From the NCBI GenBank assembly GCA_017464225.1, contig JAFUDW010000215.1, positions 1 through 33,522 on the forward strand: a stretch of 33,522 nucleotides of DNA. The letters are read 5' to 3'. The translations under genes and the position numbers were made by a program. This stretch comes from Clostridia bacterium (lineage in GTDB: Bacteria; Bacillota_A; Clostridia; Christensenellales; Aristaeellaceae). The notes beneath the pieces are model-generated. The model searched no databases. It saw only the letters and a program-made list of their open reading frames with translations, and was not told the origin of the DNA. This document shows positions 1-7,490 of the stretch, one piece after another (within the stretch, counting starts at the first letter, position 1; the number at the start of each line of letters is the position of its first letter).

Positions 1-159
1 ATTGAGCTTCGCGAACACTTCCTCGTAGTATGCGTCGGTGATGGCGTCGCCGGAATGGTACCACAGGCTGATGGTCTTGCGCTCGCCCTCGGCGGAAGCG
101 AAGGCGCACAGGCTCAATACCATACAGAGAACGAGAGCCATGGAAAGAAGCTTTTTCAT
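1..159 (-). CDS. Sugar ABC transporter substrate-binding protein, N-terminal part (cut by window edge)
   Basis: Only the first 53 codons are in the window; the gene runs off the left edge. It starts with a classic export signal: Lys-Lys at residues 3-4, a hydrophobic core at about 5-18, and an Ala-Phe-Ala-Ser-Ala end that fits signal peptidase I cleavage just before Glu-Gly-Glu. The next stretch (about 28-53), with TISLWYHSGD, is the first beta strand and helix typical of CUT1 family 1 solute-binding proteins. A ribosome binding site AAGGAGGAA lies 6 nt before the ATG. It is the third gene of an operon after two permease genes, so it should supply the ligand-binding part of that importer outside the membrane. 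Cys residues are present in the signal core but no proper lipobox is visible. The ligand is unknown. Confidence 0.85.
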   Translation of the reverse strand, partial: MKKLLSMALVLCMVLSLCAFASAEGERKTISLWYHSGDAITDAYYEEVFAKLN

Positions 160-209
160 GTCGATTCCTCCTTACGGTTTGATGGGGTAATAGTGATATA
201 TATTCCCGC

Positions 210-1049
210 TTATCCCTTTACAGCGCCGGCGGTTGCGCCGCCTGCCATGCGCTTTTGCAGGAAAGCGAAAATAACCAGTACGGGGATCAGGGCGACGACG
301 CACCCGGCGGCCAGGTGGCCGTAATCGGTGCCAAACTCGCCCTGGAAGGCGTTCAATCCCAGCGGAAGAGTATACTGCTTTTTATCTGTGATGAAGGCGA
401 TGGCGTATACGTACACGTTCCAGGCGTTGATGAAGGCATACGCGCCGGTAGCGATGATGGCCGGCAGCATGGTGGGGATCAGGATGCGGACCACGCCGCC
501 CATCAGCGAGCACCCGTCCACCTGGGCCGCCTCCTCCAGGGAGACCGGAACCGAGTTGTAATAACCCATCATCATAAGCATGCAGTAAGCCAGGTTGGTG
601 CAGGAGCACACGATGACCAGGCTCCACAGGTTGTTGATGAGCTTCAGGTTGTTCATGATCTGGAACAGGGGGATCATCAGCACCACGGCCGGCAGCATCT
701 GGGTCGCCAGCAGCATGATGTAGACCACCGTCCGTCCCTTGAAGCGGTACCGACTCATGGCGTATCCGCCCAACAGGGAGAGCACCATAATAATGATGGT
801 GGTGAAGGTGGCCACAAACAGGCTGTTGAGGAAATACCGGTCAAAGCCCAGGGAGAACAGGCCCTTGAAGTTCTCCAGCGTCGGGTGATTCGGCCAGTAC
901 TGGATCGGGATGGAAATGACGTCGATGGAGTCCTTCAGCGAGGTGTTGAGGATCCAGTAGAAGGGGAAGAGCATGAACACCAGGAACAGCGCCAGGGGGA
1001 TATACCGCACGAATATATTGGTGATACGGTCCTTCGTTTTGCGGCGCAT
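210..1049 (-). CDS. Carbohydrate ABC transporter permease (MalG/AraQ type)
   Basis: This is a membrane subunit of a CUT1 sugar importer, 279 residues long, the usual size for MalG-like proteins. Six hydrophobic segments are visible, starting with one at about residues 13-35. A conserved EAA loop (SLEEAAQVDGCS, then about 10 residues to LIPTMLPAI) lies in the C-terminal third; this loop docks onto the ATPase. The ATG at 1049 was chosen over an upstream in-frame ATG because it overlaps the stop of the upstream permease as TGATG and has AAAGGAGGGG 7-8 nt before it. It forms a pair with the permease upstream (1049-1975). No ATPase gene is in this operon, so a shared MsiK-like ATPase is likely, as is common for CUT1 systems in Clostridia. 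The sugar is not known. Confidence 0.93.
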   Translation of the reverse strand: MRRKTKDRITNIFVRYIPLALFLVFMLFPFYWILNTSLKDSIDVISIPIQYWPNHPTLENFKGLFSLGFDRYFLNSLFVATFTTIIIMVLSLLGGYAMSRYRFKGRTVVYIMLLATQMLPAVVLMIPLFQIMNNLKLINNLWSLVIVCSCTNLAYCMLMMMGYYNSVPVSLEEAAQVDGCSLMGGVVRILIPTMLPAIIATGAYAFINAWNVYVYAIAFITDKKQYTLPLGLNAFQGEFGTDYGHLAAGCVVALIPVLVIFAFLQKRMAGGATAGAVKG

Positions 1050-1975
1050 CAGTTGATCCCCTCCTTTCCCAGCTTGCCCCACTTGATGTAGATGAAGGCA
1101 AAGATCATCATGACGGCCGTCGCGATCACGGATAGGGCGCTGGCATAGCCGTAGTCCATCTTGTTTTTAAAGGTAGTCATAATGTACAGCGCCAGCGTGG
1201 TGGTGCCGCGGTTGGGGCCGCCGTCCGTCATGGAGATGATCAGGTCCACCGCGTTGAAGGTCCAGATGGCACGGAGCAGCGTGGTCAGGATGATGGTATC
1301 GCGGATCATCGGCAGGGTGATACTGAACAGGGCGCGGGGCGCGCTGGCGCCGTCGATCTTGGCGGATTCATACAGATCCTCCGGGATAGAGCTCAGCGCT
1401 GCCAGGAAGCTCAAGGTGAAGAAGGGAATGCCGCGCCACACATTGGCCAGGATCACGGAGAAAGTGGCGGACCCGGCGTTGGAGAACCAGGAAACGTTTT
1501 GCTTGATGATCCCTACCTTTTTCAGCAGATCGTTGAATACGCCGTAGGTTTCGCCCATGATCAACTTCCAGATAATGCCGACCATGACGCCGGCCACAGC
1601 CCAGGGGGTCAGCGCCAGCGCGCGGCTGACGCCCCGGCCCTTGAACTTTTTGTTGAGCAGATAGGCCAGCCAGAAGCCCAGCACGCATTGAAATACCACG
1701 CTGACCAGCACCCAGCGCAGGGTGGTGAATATGCTCTTGGTGAACACCGCGTCCTTGGAGAAGATCTTGATGTAATTCGCAAAGCCGATATAGCCCCACT
1801 GCTTCGGCTTGGTCACCACGTGATTTTGAAGGCTCATGATGAACACGTTGATGATAGGCCAGAACATGAAACAGCAGATGAAAATCATCACCGGCGCCAG
1901 CAGCAGATAGGGGGTCATTTGCTTGCGCAGAGCGCGGCGGCGGGTGATTTTCGCCCGGGATACAGATGTGGACAT
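1049..1975 (-). CDS. Sugar ABC transporter permease (MalF/UgpA type)
   Basis: This is the partner membrane subunit of the CUT1 importer, 308 residues. A basic N-terminus (about residues 1-18) is followed by a first membrane segment at about 22-45 and five more. The EAA loop reads LYESAKIDGASAPRALFSITLPMI in family terms (Glu-Ser-Ala, then Asp-Gly-Ala) in the last third, the ATPase contact site. I took the ATG at 1975 because AGAGGAG sits about 7 nt before it; an in-frame upstream ATG (2026) has no such site and would add residues unlike the family. It is the first gene of its operon, about 75 nt downstream of a good promoter (2056-2085), and it overlaps the MalG-type gene by one base. Confidence 0.93.
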   Translation of the reverse strand: MSTSVSRAKITRRRALRKQMTPYLLLAPVMIFICCFMFWPIINVFIMSLQNHVVTKPKQWGYIGFANYIKIFSKDAVFTKSIFTTLRWVLVSVVFQCVLGFWLAYLLNKKFKGRGVSRALALTPWAVAGVMVGIIWKLIMGETYGVFNDLLKKVGIIKQNVSWFSNAGSATFSVILANVWRGIPFFTLSFLAALSSIPEDLYESAKIDGASAPRALFSITLPMIRDTIILTTLLRAIWTFNAVDLIISMTDGGPNRGTTTLALYIMTTFKNKMDYGYASALSVIATAVMMIFAFIYIKWGKLGKEGIN

Positions 1976-2007
1976 TACTTCACTCCTCTCTTGGAAGGCT
2001 GCTAAGC

Positions 2008-2131
2008 AAAAATCGATCAGGAACACGCTTCAACATTATACTTTTTACTGTATTTATTATAACATGTTTCGACCAGTCATGACAATACCTTGGTCATAAA
2101 AATCGATCATTCAATGACAAAAATCGATCAT
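2008..2131. repeat. Three direct copies of AAAAATCGATCA around the permease-operon promoter
   Basis: Identical 12-mers AAAAATCGATCA lie at 2008-2019, 2098-2109 and 2119-2130. The last two share a 13th base (T) and are 21 bp apart, about two helical turns. The third overlaps the last codons of the zinc dehydrogenase gene, and the second starts just after its stop. Each holds the palindrome ATCGAT. Their placement on both sides of the promoter at 2056-2085 suggests operator sites; the pair may also have arisen by a small tandem duplication of the end of the dehydrogenase gene. Confidence 0.6.
2056..2085 (-). promoter_or_regulatory. Sigma-A-type promoter for the first sugar-permease operon
   Basis: On the minus strand, TTGTCA (2080-2085) and a perfect TATAAT (2056-2061) are separated by 18 bp. 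Transcription would start near 2049 and lead into the permease gene at 1975. Copies of a 12-bp repeat lie just upstream of the -35 box and about 30-40 bp into the transcript. Confidence 0.75.
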
Positions 2132-3133
2132 GACCTTCAGCATGCTGCCGGCGTTATGGTGGAAATCCTCAAAGGCCTTTGCCGCCTGCGCGAATGGATA
2201 AATATTCGTGATGATCCTGTCCAGATTGATATCCTGGTCCTTCACGAGGTCGATCAGTTCCTCAAAATCCCGGGTCAGAGCGTTGCGTGAGCCATAGATG
2301 TTCAATTCCTTTTTCTGGATGACGGTGAAATCCAGATCGATATTGTGCTTGCCCACGCCGACCACCGCCACGCGGCCGCCGAAGCAGGCGGCGTCCAGGC
2401 AGTTCTGCAGGGTGGAGGGGAGGCCCACGCATTCCACCGTCACGTCAAAGCCGTTTCCGTCCGTCACTTCCCGCCAGGCATGATCAAAGCTTTCGGGGTT
2501 TTCGTTCAGGATGCTCCCATCCATGCCAAACTGCATGGCGTAGTCCAGCTTTTTCGGGGCAATATCGCAAACCCAAACCTTTGCGCCACGGGCCTTGGCG
2601 GCGATGGCGGCCAGCACGCCGATGGTGCCGGCGCCTACCACCAGCACCCTGTCGCCTTCCCGGACCTGGGCGCGCTGGATGCCGTGATAGCCGATGCAGA
2701 AGGGTTCGATCAGCGCCAGCGTCCTGGGATCGAGCCCCTTGCCGTCGATCAGCCGGCTGACGGGCATGACCATATATTCGCTGAAGCCGCCGTCGCGCTG
2801 AACGCCCATGGTCTGGTTGGACATACAGGCGTTGACCAGCCCCTTGCGGCAGGAGTAGCATTTACCGCAGTTGAAATATGGGTTTGCCGTCACGATATCC
2901 CCAGCCTTGAAGCCCCTGCTGTTCTCCCCGATCGCGACGATTTCTGCGGAAAATTCGTGGCCTGGGATGCGAGGATAGGTCAGATAGGCGTTGGTACCCC
3001 GATAGGAATTCAGATCGCTGCCGCAGATGCCGCCGTACAGGGGACGCAGCAGCGCTTCATCCCTGCCGACCTCAGGCTTTTCGATCTCCCGGATCTCCAC
3101 TTTTCCCGGATTCACGATGGTAATGGCTTTCAT
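2111..3133 (-). CDS. Zinc-dependent alcohol (polyol/sugar-acid) dehydrogenase, MDR family
   Basis: This is a 340-residue medium-chain dehydrogenase/reductase that should oxidise a sugar, polyol or sugar acid with NAD in the cytoplasm. Catalytic zinc ligands are visible as Cys37 (GGICGSD), His59-Glu60 (PGHE) and Glu143 (ALIEPF). The structural zinc lobe has Cys89, Cys92, Cys95 and Cys103. A Rossmann fold with GAGTIG (167-172) ends in an acid (Asp190), which favours NAD over NADP. The ATG at 3133 is preceded by AAGAGGT. It is the last gene of the operon running from the binding protein at 7196, after the amidohydrolase gene. That context points to a catabolic step on the sugar imported by the operon's transporter. 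The family resembles L-galactonate, sorbitol and related sugar dehydrogenases; the exact substrate cannot be told. Confidence 0.93.
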   Translation of the reverse strand: MKAITIVNPGKVEIREIEKPEVGRDEALLRPLYGGICGSDLNSYRGTNAYLTYPRIPGHEFSAEIVAIGENSRGFKAGDIVTANPYFNCGKCYSCRKGLVNACMSNQTMGVQRDGGFSEYMVMPVSRLIDGKGLDPRTLALIEPFCIGYHGIQRAQVREGDRVLVVGAGTIGVLAAIAAKARGAKVWVCDIAPKKLDYAMQFGMDGSILNENPESFDHAWREVTDGNGFDVTVECVGLPSTLQNCLDAACFGGRVAVVGVGKHNIDLDFTVIQKKELNIYGSRNALTRDFEELIDLVKDQDINLDRIITNIYPFAQAAKAFEDFHHNAGSMLKVMIDFCH

Positions 3134-3185
3134 GTTGAAACCTCTTTTCTTAGATTACGCAGAGTAGATGTAAGCAACCTGAAGG

Positions 3186-4094
3186 TTATTCAAAGAACAG
3201 TTTCTTAGCGTTTTCATACAGGATCAGGTTTTTCTCATTCTCTGATAGCGCATCATGCGCGGCAACAAGGCCGATCAGCTGATCGTAGCTGTATCTGCAC
3301 AGATTGCTTGGCAGGTCAGTACCAAACAGTATTTTGTCGCAGCCTGCGATTTTTACGGCGTCCAAGAGGAAGCGACGGGCAATTGGATAGGGTTCCGGAT
3401 CCGGTTCTACATTGTGCTGCAGGGATGCGATATCAAACCAAACATTCGGCAGCGCAAGCGCACGGAGCGCTTCGCACATCTGTGCTTCCATGTGCTGACG
3501 CGGGGCGAGCAGGTGGCATACCACAAAACGGGCAGAAGGATGCCTTTTAATGCTCGTTTTCAGCGCGTCCACCTGACAGCTTTCACTTCCGAGCGCGCCG
3601 ATATCAATCACTGTGGTTATACCATGATCGTCAAGAAATGCAAATTCTCGCTCCATGATTTCACCGTCAAGGCTGAAGACCGGTTTTGCGCTCATCAGTC
3701 CGGAGCCAAGGCTGCATTCAAATTTGACGACGCGGAACTCCAGTTGTTCAAACAGGTGACGCACGATTCTATCCCTGTTTTTACAGAATGGGTCATATGT
3801 CGCCGCAGCCAAAAAACGGTCCGGATACCGCTTCATCGCTTCATATGAATACATGGTCTGATATCCAAGAAAATCTCCCTGCAAAAGCACGGCTTTTTCA
3901 ACATTATATCGGTCCATTAGCCGGATGACGGCTTCCGGCGTAACGCTGTATTCGCCCAATTCATCCGGGATCAGTTTTAAAACCGTCCCATCGGTATACT
4001 GCGCTTCGCCTTTTCCGATCGCACGGAGCTCTCCCGAAGCGCCTCGACCGTGTATAAATTCCGCCAAATGCACATGAGAGTCGATAATTTTCAT
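3186..4094 (-). CDS. Amidohydrolase family 2 (TIM-barrel metal-dependent hydrolase)
   Basis: The protein has 302 residues and belongs to the amidohydrolase-2 superfamily (COG2159/COG3618-like). The N-terminus reads MKIIDSHVHL, giving the metal ligands His8 and His10. A later FVVCHL holds the barrel histidine, and LFGTDLPS supplies the conserved catalytic Asp near the C-terminus. Family members hydrolyse lactones or decarboxylate aromatic or sugar acids. Beside a sugar dehydrogenase and a CUT1 transporter, a sugar-lactone hydrolase is a reasonable inference, but it is not shown by sequence alone. I chose the ATG at 4094, preceded by AGGAGA; a start 7 codons upstream would leave an unlikely MQFRRNS lead. 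It lies 26 nt after the stop of the upstream permease. Confidence 0.88.
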   Translation of the reverse strand: MKIIDSHVHLAEFIHGRGASGELRAIGKGEAQYTDGTVLKLIPDELGEYSVTPEAVIRLMDRYNVEKAVLLQGDFLGYQTMYSYEAMKRYPDRFLAAATYDPFCKNRDRIVRHLFEQLEFRVVKFECSLGSGLMSAKPVFSLDGEIMEREFAFLDDHGITTVIDIGALGSESCQVDALKTSIKRHPSARFVVCHLLAPRQHMEAQMCEALRALALPNVWFDIASLQHNVEPDPEPYPIARRFLLDAVKIAGCDKILFGTDLPSNLCRYSYDQLIGLVAAHDALSENEKNLILYENAKKLFFE

Positions 4095-4120
4095 GCTGTT
4101 TCTCCTGAATTGCACAGCCG

Positions 4121-4945
4121 CTATTTGATCGCGCTGTCCATGGCTCCTTTTACAAAGAATTTTTGCAGGAACAAGTAGACAATAACGACGGGGAGCATGC
4201 CCAGGACGGCCACCGCCGCGGCGCCGTTATAATCGGAGCTCGTGGTCGAAAAAAAGCCTTGTATGACTTGAGTTACCGTAAAAAGATTCTTCTTTTGCAT
4301 CACATAGTGCGTGAAAAGGTAATTATTCCAGATTGATACGCCCTGCATGATGATGACCGTAGCCGTGACCGGGCCCAATTGAGGCAGAATGATCCGGGAA
4401 AACGTGTGAAAGCGGCTGGCGCCATCGATGAATGCCGCTTCTTCCAGCTCGATTGGAATGGTGGAAATAAAATTAGAATAGAGGTAAATGGACATGGAGA
4501 TATTGAATGTCGCTAGGATCAGGATAATTCCCCAGTAGGTCGATATTGCTCCGATCTTTGACAGTATGGAGTATAAGCCGACCAGAATAGTCAATGGCGT
4601 GATCATCATGATCCCCATAAAGAACTTGCTGATAAGACCATTCAGCAGCGTCTTTTTTCGAGCGATCGGATAGGCGGCCATTGCGCCGACGATCACCACG
4701 ATGAGGAGCGTTCCAACGACGATGATCGCGTTATTCTTTATCGCGTTAAGAATGCTTCCGTTTTTTAATGCGTTGGTGTAATTGCCAAAATAGAAAGGAT
4801 TGGGCAGGAGAAGCCTGGAGGAACTGTCGCTTTGAGGCTTGAACGAAATGCAGAGTACTACATAAAAGGGAAGCAGATAAAATAGACAGATAAGGATGGA
4901 AACGACCCAGTCAATGCTCCACAGAATGTATTTTTTCTTTTTCAC
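4121..4945 (-). CDS. Carbohydrate ABC transporter permease (MalG type), GTG start
   Basis: This 274-residue inner-membrane subunit of the second CUT1 importer opens with four lysines and a membrane segment at about residues 10-30, and has five further hydrophobic helices. The EAA loop (IELEEAAFIDGAS, then FSRIILPQL) is clear near residue 190. The start codon is GTG at 4945, overlapping the upstream permease's stop as GTGA. AAGGAAAGGAAA upstream is the ribosome binding site, so the overlap and spacing decide the start. It acts with the permease at 4942-5832 and the binding protein at 5928-7196. No ATPase gene is in the operon, so an ATPase encoded elsewhere must energise it. Confidence 0.93.
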   Translation of the reverse strand: MKKKKYILWSIDWVVSILICLFYLLPFYVVLCISFKPQSDSSSRLLLPNPFYFGNYTNALKNGSILNAIKNNAIIVVGTLLIVVIVGAMAAYPIARKKTLLNGLISKFFMGIMMITPLTILVGLYSILSKIGAISTYWGIILILATFNISMSIYLYSNFISTIPIELEEAAFIDGASRFHTFSRIILPQLGPVTATVIIMQGVSIWNNYLFTHYVMQKKNLFTVTQVIQGFFSTTSSDYNGAAAVAVLGMLPVVIVYLFLQKFFVKGAMDSAIK

Positions 4946-5832
4946 AGCAATTTCCTTTCCTTTCTCTTGAGCCAGGAATTGGAAATGTTCGCGATGATCA
5001 TGATGAAAATAAAACTGAACACGCCCACAGCCGCCGCGTAGCCTGCTTTTTCAGCGGAGAAATACTGGTTTTCAATAAAGCTCGAAAGTGAATGAGTCGA
5101 TTTTGCCGGCCCACCGCCTGTCAATGCTACGATGATCTCATATAACTTCAGGCCGCCGATCAGATTGAGGGTGACCGCGCTTGTCGTCGAAGGCATCAGC
5201 AGGGGCAGCGTGACCTCGCTGAATCGATGCCACGCATCGGCACCGTCCAATTCCGCGGCTTCATACAAATGCACAGGGATTCCCTGCAGTCCGGCTAAAA
5301 AGATCAGCATTGTGTTTCCGACAAACTGCCAGGAGTTGATCAGGGTTATGATGAGGACAGAACGTTTTGAATCGGCAAGCCAGTCCACCATGGGAGCTCC
5401 CGCCAGCAGCATGACATCGTTGAGCGCGCCGTGACTGTATTGGAAAATGAAATACATGATATAACCCATGACCAGGCCGGAAATCAAGACAGGCAGATAG
5501 ATGATCGCTCGTACGAGATTTCCGCCCGGGAAGCGCTGATTCAGGAATAAAGCGAGCATCAGCCCGAACACGACGTCGATCAGAGAACTGCCAAAGCCGT
5601 AAATCAGCGTATTTTCAAAGCTTTTTTTGAATACAGAGTCGCTGAACATCGTCAGGTAATTCTTAAACCCCACATATTTCATCGATGATGAATATCCGTT
5701 CCATTTGAAAAAAGAAACATAAACCGCATTGCAGAATGGGTATATGATAAAGAAAGCGATGAGCAGCAAAGCGGGCAGATAGAACAGGTTGAAGCCCCGG
5801 CTCTCTCTTGCTTTTCCCAAAGTCCTCTTCAT
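4942..5832 (-). CDS. Sugar ABC transporter permease (MalF/UgpA type)
   Basis: This is the MalF-like subunit of the second CUT1 importer, 296 residues, with a basic N-terminus and six membrane segments (first at about 15-37). The EAA loop, HLYEAAELDGADAWHRF in outline (Glu-Ala-Ala, Asp-Gly-Ala), is followed by a TLPLLMP segment, the standard ATPase-docking motif. The ATG at 5832 has AAAGGAAA about 8 nt before it. Between this gene and the upstream binding-protein gene lies a 13-bp perfect hairpin (5879-5913), which may make permease expression lower than binding-protein expression. It overlaps the MalG-type gene by 4 nt, so the two are probably translationally coupled. Confidence 0.93.
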   Translation of the reverse strand: MKRTLGKARESRGFNLFYLPALLLIAFFIIYPFCNAVYVSFFKWNGYSSSMKYVGFKNYLTMFSDSVFKKSFENTLIYGFGSSLIDVVFGLMLALFLNQRFPGGNLVRAIIYLPVLISGLVMGYIMYFIFQYSHGALNDVMLLAGAPMVDWLADSKRSVLIITLINSWQFVGNTMLIFLAGLQGIPVHLYEAAELDGADAWHRFSEVTLPLLMPSTTSAVTLNLIGGLKLYEIIVALTGGGPAKSTHSLSSFIENQYFSAEKAGYAAAVGVFSFIFIMIIANISNSWLKRKERKLL

Positions 5833-5878
5833 AATAAGTTTCCTTTCCGTTCAATTGAATGTGAGCGGATAAAGCAGA

Positions 5879-5913
5879 TCAGGCCTGCCTGCATCGATCA
5901 CAGGCAGGCCTGA
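5879..5913 (-). terminator. Strong intercistronic hairpin after binding-protein gene (attenuator or mRNA stabiliser)
   Basis: A perfect 13-bp stem (TCAGGCCTGCCTG paired with CAGGCAGGCCTGA) closes a 9-nt loop CATCGATCA. It lies 15 nt past the binding-protein stop and about 45 nt before the permease start. There is no proper T-run after it on the minus strand, so it looks more like a 3' mRNA stabiliser or partial attenuator than a full terminator. Confidence 0.7.
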
Positions 5914-5927
5914 CGTCATATCATGGA

Positions 5928-7196
5928 TCAGAAGGCATCTTTGTAGGTGTCTTCAATCAGCTTGATGGCATTGTCGATATTCTCTTCCGTGCCGCCCTCG
6001 CCCTCAAAGAAGGCGGAGCTTGCCTGCATCAGCTCCCAGAACATGCCGCTGGGCAGATATGCCTGATCAAAGTAGGTGACATAATCAACGCAGCCTGCAA
6101 AGGCAGCCTGGCCCTCGCGGATGGCATCGATGCTGTAGGAGCCGTCAACATTGACGTTGGTCATTGCGGGAATGCCGCCCTCGATTTCGATCAGGACGCG
6201 CGCGGCGTTTTCCGGCCGGGCAAGGAAGGACAGGAACTGCTTGGCAGCCTCTTTGTTCGGCGAGTCCTTCCATATGCCGATGCAGCTGTTGTTTCCTTCG
6301 CTGACGCCCCAGGTGGTCAGGCCGCCCACATCAACGGCGGGCATGGGGATCATACCGATCTGAGCATCAGGATTCAGGTCGAGCACAGCGTTGATGCCAT
6401 CATTCGTGTAGAACATGAAGGCGCATTCGCCGTTGGCCAGCGCGCGAAAGCAGGTGTCGCGGTCCGCAGTGGAAGCGTCCACATTCCAATAGCCTTTCTT
6501 CCACCATTCGGCCATCTTCTCGAAAGCAGGACGGGCATTTGCCCAATCGAATGTTCCTTCCTTCAGCTCCTCGCCATAGTTTTTCTCAAGAGAAGCGCAG
6601 GTCAGGAAAGCGGGGAGATAGGCATCCATGAAGTGGCCGTTGTTCGTCATGGAACCGCCGTTGGAGATGTACATGGGGGTAATGCCCGCTGCAACCAACG
6701 TATCCATCGCCGCTTCAAAGGCGGGAATATCCTTGATCGCAGTCGGATCGATACCATTCTCCTGCAGCACGGTCTTGTTGTACATAATGGCATTCACGCC
6801 TTCGCTGATGGGCAGGATATAGATGTTGCCGTTGGTTTTGTCTTGAATAGCGCCTTTGATGGAATCATCGATATACTGAACCCAATCCTGGTCGTTCAGG
6901 GGCTCAAGGTATTCTCCGTACCGCATGACGCTCCAGCCATGCGTGTTCCAGAGGTCAGGCAGCTGTTTGGAACCCATGCGCGTCTTCATGATGGATTCAA
7001 AGTCTACGCCATAAGGTGTCAACTCGACTTTGATGCCGGTTTCGGCATAGAACAGGTCGATCAATTCCTGCATTACGGTTACCTGATCATCGATCTGGAA
7101 GTTTACGGCATATTCAAGATGGATTTCATCCGCCAGACAGGCTACCGCAGAGAATGTCATGATGCAAGCAAGCAGCACCGCAAACAGTTTTTTCAT
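5928..7196 (-). CDS. Extracellular solute-binding protein, CUT1 sugar importer
   Basis: This 422-residue protein has the usual length for family 1 solute-binding proteins. The signal peptide covers about residues 1-23: Lys-Lys at 2-3, a hydrophobic core, then AVACLADE. The Cys at about residue 20 is in a weak context (Ala at -3 instead of Leu), so lipidation is uncertain and cleavage after Leu-Ala is equally possible. The mature part shows family hallmarks such as LPDLWNTHGWS, a VNAIMYNKTVL segment before the hinge, and a KEAAKQFLSFLARPE segment near the C-terminus. It is the first gene of its operon. The ATG at 7196 is preceded by AAAGGAG. It delivers an unknown sugar to the two permeases downstream and faces a LysR regulator across the divergent promoter region. 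Confidence 0.93.
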   Translation of the reverse strand: MKKLFAVLLACIMTFSAVACLADEIHLEYAVNFQIDDQVTVMQELIDLFYAETGIKVELTPYGVDFESIMKTRMGSKQLPDLWNTHGWSVMRYGEYLEPLNDQDWVQYIDDSIKGAIQDKTNGNIYILPISEGVNAIMYNKTVLQENGIDPTAIKDIPAFEAAMDTLVAAGITPMYISNGGSMTNNGHFMDAYLPAFLTCASLEKNYGEELKEGTFDWANARPAFEKMAEWWKKGYWNVDASTADRDTCFRALANGECAFMFYTNDGINAVLDLNPDAQIGMIPMPAVDVGGLTTWGVSEGNNSCIGIWKDSPNKEAAKQFLSFLARPENAARVLIEIEGGIPAMTNVNVDGSYSIDAIREGQAAFAGCVDYVTYFDQAYLPSGMFWELMQASSAFFEGEGGTEENIDNAIKLIEDTYKDAF

Positions 7197-7352
7197 TGCT
7201 CAGTTCTCCTTTCAAATCCAATCAAACGATCCAGTACAGCAAAACCAAGAAATGGTATACTCTTACATATTGATCACCTCGATCGAACAGAAACACCTTT
7301 TTCTCAGCTTCGGATAGCGCGTGAGATTCTCGCTCACCATTGATTTGTATAA

Positions 7353-7382
7353 AGTTTATCACTTTTTCTCCTATTTTGACAA
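7353..7382 (-). promoter_or_regulatory. Promoter for the binding-protein operon
   Basis: On the minus strand, TTGTCA (7377-7382) and TAAACT (7353-7358) are 18 bp apart. The -35 box is the same as at 2080-2085. The -10 box is weak (4 of 6), which fits a promoter needing an activator such as the divergent LysR protein. The leader to the ATG at 7196 is about 150 nt. Confidence 0.5.
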
Positions 7383-7400
7383 TATTATTTGCATTATTGC

Positions 7401-7422
7401 GCCATAACTTTTATGTTATGGC
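7401..7422. promoter_or_regulatory. 22-bp interrupted palindrome, candidate LysR operator
   Basis: GCCATAAC and GTTATGGC form a perfect inverted repeat around a 6-bp AT spacer. It lies 4 bp upstream of the regulator's -35 box on the plus strand and 18 bp upstream of the operon's -35 box on the minus strand. This is where a LysR-type regulator usually binds to repress itself and activate the divergent operon. The dyad is symmetric and AT-centred, as LysR boxes are. Confidence 0.6.
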
Positions 7423-7426
7423 ATGC

Positions 7427-7455
7427 TTGACAGCCACGCTGCCCGTATATAAAAT
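7427..7455 (+). promoter_or_regulatory. Promoter of the LysR-type regulator gene
   Basis: A perfect TTGACA (7427-7432) is separated by 17 bp from TAAAAT (7450-7455). The regulator's ATG is 36 nt further on. Confidence 0.75.
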
Positions 7456-7490
7456 ATCAGTATACCGTAAGGATGGGAGGGAATGTTTTT

